Positions 59,957-64,000 of a stretch of DNA of 64,000 nucleotides are shown here, one piece after another. The position numbers and the translations under genes were made by a program. The DNA comes from Nocardioides sp. Soil797 (GTDB lineage Bacteria; Actinomycetota; Actinomycetes; Propionibacteriales; Nocardioidaceae). The stretch spans positions 251,384 through 315,383 of the forward strand of contig LMSR01000016.1 in assembly GCA_001429555.1 (NCBI GenBank), given 5' to 3'. The notes beneath the pieces were generated by a model that ran no database searches, was not told the origin of the DNA, and saw only the letters and a list, made by a program, of their open reading frames with translations. How positions within the stretch are numbered: the first letter of the stretch is position 1; each line of letters starts with the position of its first letter.

Positions 59957-61315
59957 ATGGCTCCCATGAGCACGCCACGCGAGCAGCTGCACGACATCGG
60001 TCGCCGACGTGCATGGCTCATCTGGATCGTCGCGGTCAGCGTGTACCTCCTTGCAGTGTTCCACCGCAGCTCGCTCGGCGTGGCCGGTTTGATCGCAGCC
60101 GAGCGCTTCGACGTGAACGGCACCGAGCTGGCCTTCTTCACCGTGCTTCAGCTGGTGGTCTATGCAGGCATGCAGATCCCGGTCGGCGTACTCCTCGACC
60201 GCTTCGGCTCACGGGCCCTGCTGATCGGGGGACTGGTCACCATGACCCTGGCCCAGCTGGCGTTCGCGTTCGCCACGACGTTCCCGGCGGCAGTGGCCTC
60301 GCGGGCCGTGCTCGGCGCCGGCGACGCGATGGTGTTCGTCAGCGTGCTCCGACTCGTCACGGCCTGGTTCCTGGTCCGCCAGGGCGCGATGATGGCGCAG
60401 CTGACCGGCCAGATCGGCCAGCTCGGCTCCATCGTCGCCGCTGCTCCGCTCTCACTGGCCCTGCACTCACTCGGCTGGACCAGGACGTTCGCCGGCGCCT
60501 CGTCGATCGGCGTGCTGCTGCTCGTGGCCGTGCTCGCCCTCGTCAAGGACTCGCCGTACGAGCGGGTGGCCCCGGTCCGGATCAAGCTGCGGGCCCTGGC
60601 CAGCTCGGTGCAGCTGGTGTGGGGCAACCCCGGCACCCGGCTGGGCATGTGGTCACACTTCACCTCCCAGTTCTCGTTGACGGTCTTCGCGCTGCTGTGG
60701 GGATTCCCGTTCCTGGTCAAGGGACAGGGTCTTTCCACCGAGATGGCCGGCACCCTGCTCACCGTGATGACCGGATGGATCGTGGTCAGCGGCCTCGTGC
60801 TCGGCAAGCTGGTCACCCGGTTCCCGTTCCAGCGCTCGTGGATCGTGCTCTCGATCGTGGGCGCGATGGCGCTCGTGTGGACCGTCGTCCTGCTCTGGGG
60901 CGGGCCGGCGCCGCTGCCGCTCCTCGTCGTGCTGGTGTGCGTGATGGGCTCGGGTGGCCCGGCGTCGATGGTCGGCTTCGACCTGGCCCGCAGCTTCACG
61001 CCGGAGGAGTCGCTGGGTCGTGCGAACGGACTGGTCAACATCGGGGGGTTCCTCGCCTCGTTGCTGACGATGGGGTTGATCGGGGTGATCCTGGACTGGC
61101 GCGAGCCTCGGGGTGCGTCGTCGTACGACCTGGCCGATTTCCGGGTGGCGTTGTGTGCGCAGTACGTCTTCTGGGCGGTCGGTGCGACCCAGATCCTGCG
61201 CTACCGCCGCAAGGCGATCGCCCACCTGCGTCGCGAGCACCCCGGTGCCGTCGAGCGGATGCAGCTCGGGGAGCCGTTCGTGCACCCGGGCTTCAACGAC
61301 CGCGAAGGTGTGTGA
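59957..61315 (+). CDS. Major facilitator superfamily transporter
   Basis: A 452-residue permease with twelve hydrophobic helices. Loop 2-3 carries the MFS motif as VGVLLDRFGSRALLIGGLVT near residues 75-94. YLLAVFHRSSLGVAGLIAAE in helix 1 recalls the nitrate/phthalate/GudP-type anion transporter branch. Substrate unknown. ATG at 59957; the ATG at 59966 is also usable. Convergent with the phosphodiesterase, 15 nt apart. Confidence 0.88.
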   Translation: MAPMSTPREQLHDIGRRRAWLIWIVAVSVYLLAVFHRSSLGVAGLIAAERFDVNGTELAFFTVLQLVVYAGMQIPVGVLLDRFGSRALLIGGLVTMTLAQLAFAFATTFPAAVASRAVLGAGDAMVFVSVLRLVTAWFLVRQGAMMAQLTGQIGQLGSIVAAAPLSLALHSLGWTRTFAGASSIGVLLLVAVLALVKDSPYERVAPVRIKLRALASSVQLVWGNPGTRLGMWSHFTSQFSLTVFALLWGFPFLVKGQGLSTEMAGTLLTVMTGWIVVSGLVLGKLVTRFPFQRSWIVLSIVGAMALVWTVVLLWGGPAPLPLLVVLVCVMGSGGPASMVGFDLARSFTPEESLGRANGLVNIGGFLASLLTMGLIGVILDWREPRGASSYDLADFRVALCAQYVFWAVGATQILRYRRKAIAHLRREHPGAVERMQLGEPFVHPGFNDREGV

Positions 61316-61330
61316 GGTCGAGCGACGCGC

Positions 61331-62248
61331 TCAGGCTTCGCCGGAGTAGAGCGGGGAGTCCTTGCGTGAGACCAGGTCGAAGCGCTCCTCGGGCGACAGC
61401 TTCTCCAGCTCCGCGGCCACGTCGGCCGGGAAGCCGCTGACCTCCGGGGCCTCGGGAACCGGCACGACGGAGTGCACGACTCGATCGGCGTAGACGTGCA
61501 CGAGGTTGATCGCGTGGTTGCCGTCGACACCCGAGATGAAGCGATCCTTCGGGGCCGGATCCGTGGCGTAGCAGGTCGACGAGGCGACCGAGACGGGGAT
61601 GGCGGCGAAGGTCGAGAACGACGTGAAGTGGAAGTGCCCGCCGAGGATCGAGGTCACGTCACTGCCTTCGAGCACCGCGGCCAGGCGGTCCTGCTCGAGC
61701 AGCTCGATGATCGCCGCGGGTCGCATCATCGGGACCGGGATCGGCGGGTGGTGCAGCGCCAGGATCGTCCCGTTCTCGGCGGGCGTGGCCAACTCCCGGC
61801 GCAACCAGGCGAGCTGCTCGTCGCTCAGCTCGCCGTGGTGATAGCCGGGCACGCTGGTGTCGAGGGAGATGATGCGCAACCCGTTCACGTCGTACGTCGC
61901 GTCCTGGGTGGCCTCGCCCGGCTCGGCACCGAACAGCTCGCCGGCATAGGCGGAGCGGTCGTCGTGGTTGCCCATCACCCACACGACGACGGCGCCCCAC
62001 TCCGCGGCGGCCGGCTCGACGATGGCGCGCAGTCGGCGGTAGGCGCCCGGCTCGCCCCGGTCGGCGAGGTCGCCGGTGAAGACGAGGACGTCGGGGCGTG
62101 GGGTGATCCGGCCGATCCGGGCAAGGGCCTCACGCAGGTGCTGCTCGCCGTCGACGCGTCCGTAGAGGGGACGCCCGTCGAGCAGGTGGGTGTCGGAGAG
62201 ATGGGCAACGACGTGCTCTGGTTCGGGATACTGGCCGAGGGGCATCAC
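61331..62248 (-). CDS. Metallophosphoesterase, CpdA-like cyclic nucleotide phosphodiesterase
   Basis: A 305-residue calcineurin-type phosphoesterase with all metal-binding motifs: HLSDTHLLD (residues 16-24), FTGDLADRG near residue 57, MGNHDDR near residue 92, LHHPP and GGHFHFTSF near residue 200. The order and GxxHxH ending match class III cAMP phosphodiesterases (CpdA/Rv0805-like). GTG at 62248 sits 6 nt from TACGCT (62260-62255, minus strand), so it may be leaderless; ATG at 62245 is the alternative. Confidence 0.87.
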   Translation of the reverse strand: MMPLGQYPEPEHVVAHLSDTHLLDGRPLYGRVDGEQHLREALARIGRITPRPDVLVFTGDLADRGEPGAYRRLRAIVEPAAAEWGAVVVWVMGNHDDRSAYAGELFGAEPGEATQDATYDVNGLRIISLDTSVPGYHHGELSDEQLAWLRRELATPAENGTILALHHPPIPVPMMRPAAIIELLEQDRLAAVLEGSDVTSILGGHFHFTSFSTFAAIPVSVASSTCYATDPAPKDRFISGVDGNHAINLVHVYADRVVHSVVPVPEAPEVSGFPADVAAELEKLSPEERFDLVSRKDSPLYSGEA

Positions 62249-62254
62249 TCCGCC

Positions 62255-62273
62255 AGCGTACGGCCGCTACGGT
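62255..62273. promoter_or_regulatory. Divergent -10 boxes of phosphodiesterase and kynA
   Basis: Minus-strand TACGCT (62260-62255) lies 6 nt before the GTG at 62248. Plus-strand TACGGT (62268-62273) lies 19 nt before the kynA ATG, whose GGAGGT site (62280-62285) would be in a short leader. Confidence 0.4.
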
Positions 62274-62292
62274 GGCCGTGGAGGTAACACAC

Positions 62293-63156
62293 ATGCCCGA
62301 ACCCACGACCGGAGTCGATCGCAACACCCGCGCGATCGAGGACGGCGTCGTCACCGACTTCAGCGACCGGATGAGCTACGGCGGCTATCTCGACCTGGCC
62401 ACGCTCCTCTCCGCGCAGCGTCCGATCAGCGACCCGGAGCATCACGACGAGCTGCTCTTCATCGTGCAGCACCAGACCACCGAGCTCTGGCTCAAGCTGG
62501 TGCTCCATGAGCTCGAGCACGCCTGCGCGCTGATCCGCGTCGACGAGCTGGCGCCGGCACTGAAGTGCGTGGCCCGGGTCAAGCACATCCAGAAGACCCT
62601 GACCGAGCAGTGGTCGGTGCTGGCCACGCTCACCCCCAGTGAGTACGCCGAGTTCCGTGACTCCCTGGGCAACTCCAGCGGATTCCAGTCCTGGCAGTAC
62701 CGCGCGGTCGAGTTCGCGCTCGGCAACAAGAACGCGGCCATGCTGAAGGTGTTCGAGGCCGACCCCGCCGCCCACCAGGTCGTGAGTCGGGCGTTGCACG
62801 CGCCGTCGCTCTATGACGAGTTCCTGCGCTACCTGGCTCGGCAGGGGTATCCGGTTCCGGTCGAGGTGCTCGACCGCGACGTGACCCGGGCGTGGACGTT
62901 CCGCGAAGACCTGGTGCCGGTGTTCCGGGCGATCTACCGCGACGCCGAGCACAACTGGGCGGCGTACGAGACCTGTGAGGAGCTGGTCGACCTCGAGGAC
63001 AACTTCCAGCACTGGCGCTTCCGACACCTCAAGACGGTCGAGCGCATCATCGGCATGAAGTCCGGCACCGGAGGGTCGAGTGGTGCGCCCTTCCTGAAGA
63101 AGGCGCTCGAGCTGACCTTCTTCCCCGAGCTCTACGCGGTGCGTACGACGATCTAG
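62293..63156 (+). CDS. kynA: Tryptophan 2,3-dioxygenase
   Basis: A 287-residue haem dioxygenase that opens tryptophan to N-formylkynurenine. Family signatures: YGGYLDLATLLSAQRP, HHDELLFIVQHQTTELWLKL near residues 51-70, SSGFQSWQYRAVEFALGNKN near residues 123-142 and the haem-ligand region HWRFRHLKTVERIIGMKSGT with GGSSGAPFLKK. ATG at 62293 has GGAGGT 7 nt upstream, which decides it over GTG 62272 and 62278. It precedes a convergent tyrosine-degradation gene across a 22-nt repeat array; kynureninase and formamidase genes are not in the window. Confidence 0.94.
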   Translation: MPEPTTGVDRNTRAIEDGVVTDFSDRMSYGGYLDLATLLSAQRPISDPEHHDELLFIVQHQTTELWLKLVLHELEHACALIRVDELAPALKCVARVKHIQKTLTEQWSVLATLTPSEYAEFRDSLGNSSGFQSWQYRAVEFALGNKNAAMLKVFEADPAAHQVVSRALHAPSLYDEFLRYLARQGYPVPVEVLDRDVTRAWTFREDLVPVFRAIYRDAEHNWAAYETCEELVDLEDNFQHWRFRHLKTVERIIGMKSGTGGSSGAPFLKKALELTFFPELYAVRTTI

Positions 63157-63158
63157 GG

Positions 63159-63224
63159 ACCGCAGGAATTGCAGGTTCGGCCGTCAAGAATTGCCAGCTC
63201 GCGCATCAACGATTGCCAGCTCGG
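63159..63224. repeat. Three-unit 22-nt repeat array, second locus of the family
   Basis: Three direct units in register, 63159-63180, 63181-63202 and 63203-63224, match the array at 6583-6784 (for example GCATCAACGATTGCCAG here and GCATCAATCAATGCCAG at 6697). It begins 2 nt after the kynA stop and runs through the last 19 nt of the convergent fahA gene, so the repeat encodes the C-terminal residues of that protein. Confidence 0.85.
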
Positions 63225-64000
63225 GCGGGGAGGATCGTGCCGGTGACCTCGCCGAGGGCGATCCGGCCACCGGCGGTGCCGGGAGCGGTGTAACGGAGCA
63301 CCACCTCGTCGCCGTCCTCGAGGGCGACGCGCTGCTCGTCGCCGACCTGGAACGGCTCGCGCCATCCCCAGCTGAGCTCGAGGAACGAGCCGCGCTCCGC
63401 AGGCGTGGGCCCCGAGACGGTGCCTGAGGCCCACAGGTCGCCGGTGCGCACGGTGGCTCCGTTGACGGTCATGTGCGCCAGCATCTGGGCCGGCGACCAG
63501 TACATGGTGCGGTACGGCGGCCGGCTGACCACGTGAGCGTTGACCAGCACCTCGATGTCGATGTCGAGCCCGGCCGGTCCGTCGACGGCGAGGTAGGGCA
63601 GCGGCTCGGGGTCCTGCCCGGGCAGCTCGGTCCAGGCGGCGTCGAGGGCGGCGAGCGGCGTCACCCAGGTGGAGATCGAGGTGGCGAAGGACTTGCCGAG
63701 GAACGGGCCGAGCGGCACGTACTCCCAGGCCTGGATGTCACGTGCGGACCAGTCGTTGAGGCCCATCACGCCGAACGTGTGCTCCGCGAAGTCGGTCACC
63801 TCGACCCGGCTGCCCAGCTCGGTCCCGGTGCCGACGACGAAGCCCAGCTCGGCCTCGATGTCGAGGCGTGCGCACGGTCCGAAGACCGGCTCGGGATCGC
63901 TCGGGTTCTTGCGCTGGCCCATCGGACGGACGATGTCGGTGCCACTGGGCACCACGGTTCCCGAGCGGCCGTGGTAGCCCACCGGCAGGTGCTTCCAGTT
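63206..64000 (-). CDS. fahA: Fumarylacetoacetase, C-terminal part (truncated by window edge)
   Basis: The frame is open to the window end, giving 264 C-terminal codons. It hydrolyses fumarylacetoacetate to fumarate and acetoacetate, the last step of tyrosine catabolism. Visible: LPVGYHGRSGTVVPSGTDIV at the start, then RLDIEAELGFVVGTGTELGS, FGVMGLNDWSARDIQAWEYV, GPFLGKSFATSISTWVTPL and TGDLWASGTVSGPTPAERGS, all characteristic of eukaryote-like FAH. The last residues AGNR are encoded by the 22-nt repeat, so the array has replaced or overlapped the original C-terminus. Confidence 0.95.
   Translation of the reverse strand, partial: NWKHLPVGYHGRSGTVVPSGTDIVRPMGQRKNPSDPEPVFGPCARLDIEAELGFVVGTGTELGSRVEVTDFAEHTFGVMGLNDWSARDIQAWEYVPLGPFLGKSFATSISTWVTPLAALDAAWTELPGQDPEPLPYLAVDGPAGLDIDIEVLVNAHVVSRPPYRTMYWSPAQMLAHMTVNGATVRTGDLWASGTVSGPTPAERGSFLELSWGWREPFQVGDEQRVALEDGDEVVLRYTAPGTAGGRIALGEVTGTILPARAGNR

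Noticed and set aside
59353..61440. A 695-codon plus-strand open frame spanning two genes
   Set aside because: It runs antisense through the FAD-TPR gene and out of frame through the MFS gene; no coherent protein.
1..64000. Mobile elements or prophage
   Set aside because: No transposase, integrase, phage structural gene or IS-type terminal repeats with a coding core were found; base composition is even apart from short promoter regions.

Overview
The window is a very GC-rich chromosomal segment of an actinomycete, most likely Nocardioidaceae-like (Nocardioides or a close relative). This rests on menaquinone-only respiration genes, a Cds1-type cysteine desulfhydrase and a MenJ-type reductase next to a polyprenyl synthase as in mycobacteria, a KorAB 2-oxoacid:ferredoxin oxidoreductase, many GTG starts, chains of 4-nt ATGA/GTGA overlaps, and repeated TAnnnT boxes 6-8 nt in front of start codons (leaderless transcripts). 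I see no prophage, insertion sequence, CRISPR array or secondary-metabolite cluster; this is core metabolism with unusual intergenic DNA.

Layout. 1-4.9 kb: end of hemL, a histidine phosphatase, and a system II cytochrome c maturation operon (TlpA-like lipoprotein, CcdA, ResB, CcsB). 4.9-7.7 kb: small membrane proteins, Cds1 and a thioesterase. 7.7-12.9 kb: menaquinone genes menA and menE-menC-menD. 13-24 kb: regulators and enzymes (MpaB-like protein with a divergent TetR, AraC-DinB, Na+/H+ antiporter with a zinc finger, MBL hydrolase, MerR/NmrA with a divergent TrxR-like reductase), then menF, an L,D-transpeptidase and menG. 25-43.6 kb: menJ, complete nuoA-nuoN and the polyprenyl diphosphate synthase, in effect one respiratory-chain unit preceded by a near-perfect Rex operator. 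43.7-50.6 kb: paaK-paaI, rarD, a secreted protein and korAB. 50.9-54.6 kb: sulfate ABC transporter (sbp-cysT-cysW-cysA). 54.6-64 kb: small proteins, YajQ, tRNA-Tyr, a FAD/NAD(P)-TPR fusion, an MFS permease, a phosphodiesterase, tryptophan 2,3-dioxygenase and the start-truncated fumarylacetoacetase.

How the genes fit together. menA, menC, menD, menE, menF, menG, menJ and the side-chain synthase supply most of menaquinone biosynthesis (menB and menH/menI are not here). NuoA-N reduces that quinone, and the ccs genes attach haem to downstream c-type cytochromes. KorAB would supply reduced ferredoxin; Cds1, the sulfate transporter and the thioredoxin-like proteins concern sulfur and thiol chemistry.

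The most unusual material is between genes. A 22-nt repeat family forms a 4-inverted plus 5-direct array between one convergent pair and a 3-copy array between another. Other gaps hold three stacked palindromes, a 4 x 51-nt tandem repeat, and two copies of a GTTACCGAA inverted repeat. In the nuo operon each of the four spaced junctions (A-B, B-C, C-D, D-E) is bridged by a micro-ORF that overlaps the upstream stop and the downstream start, and two of these encode related peptides.
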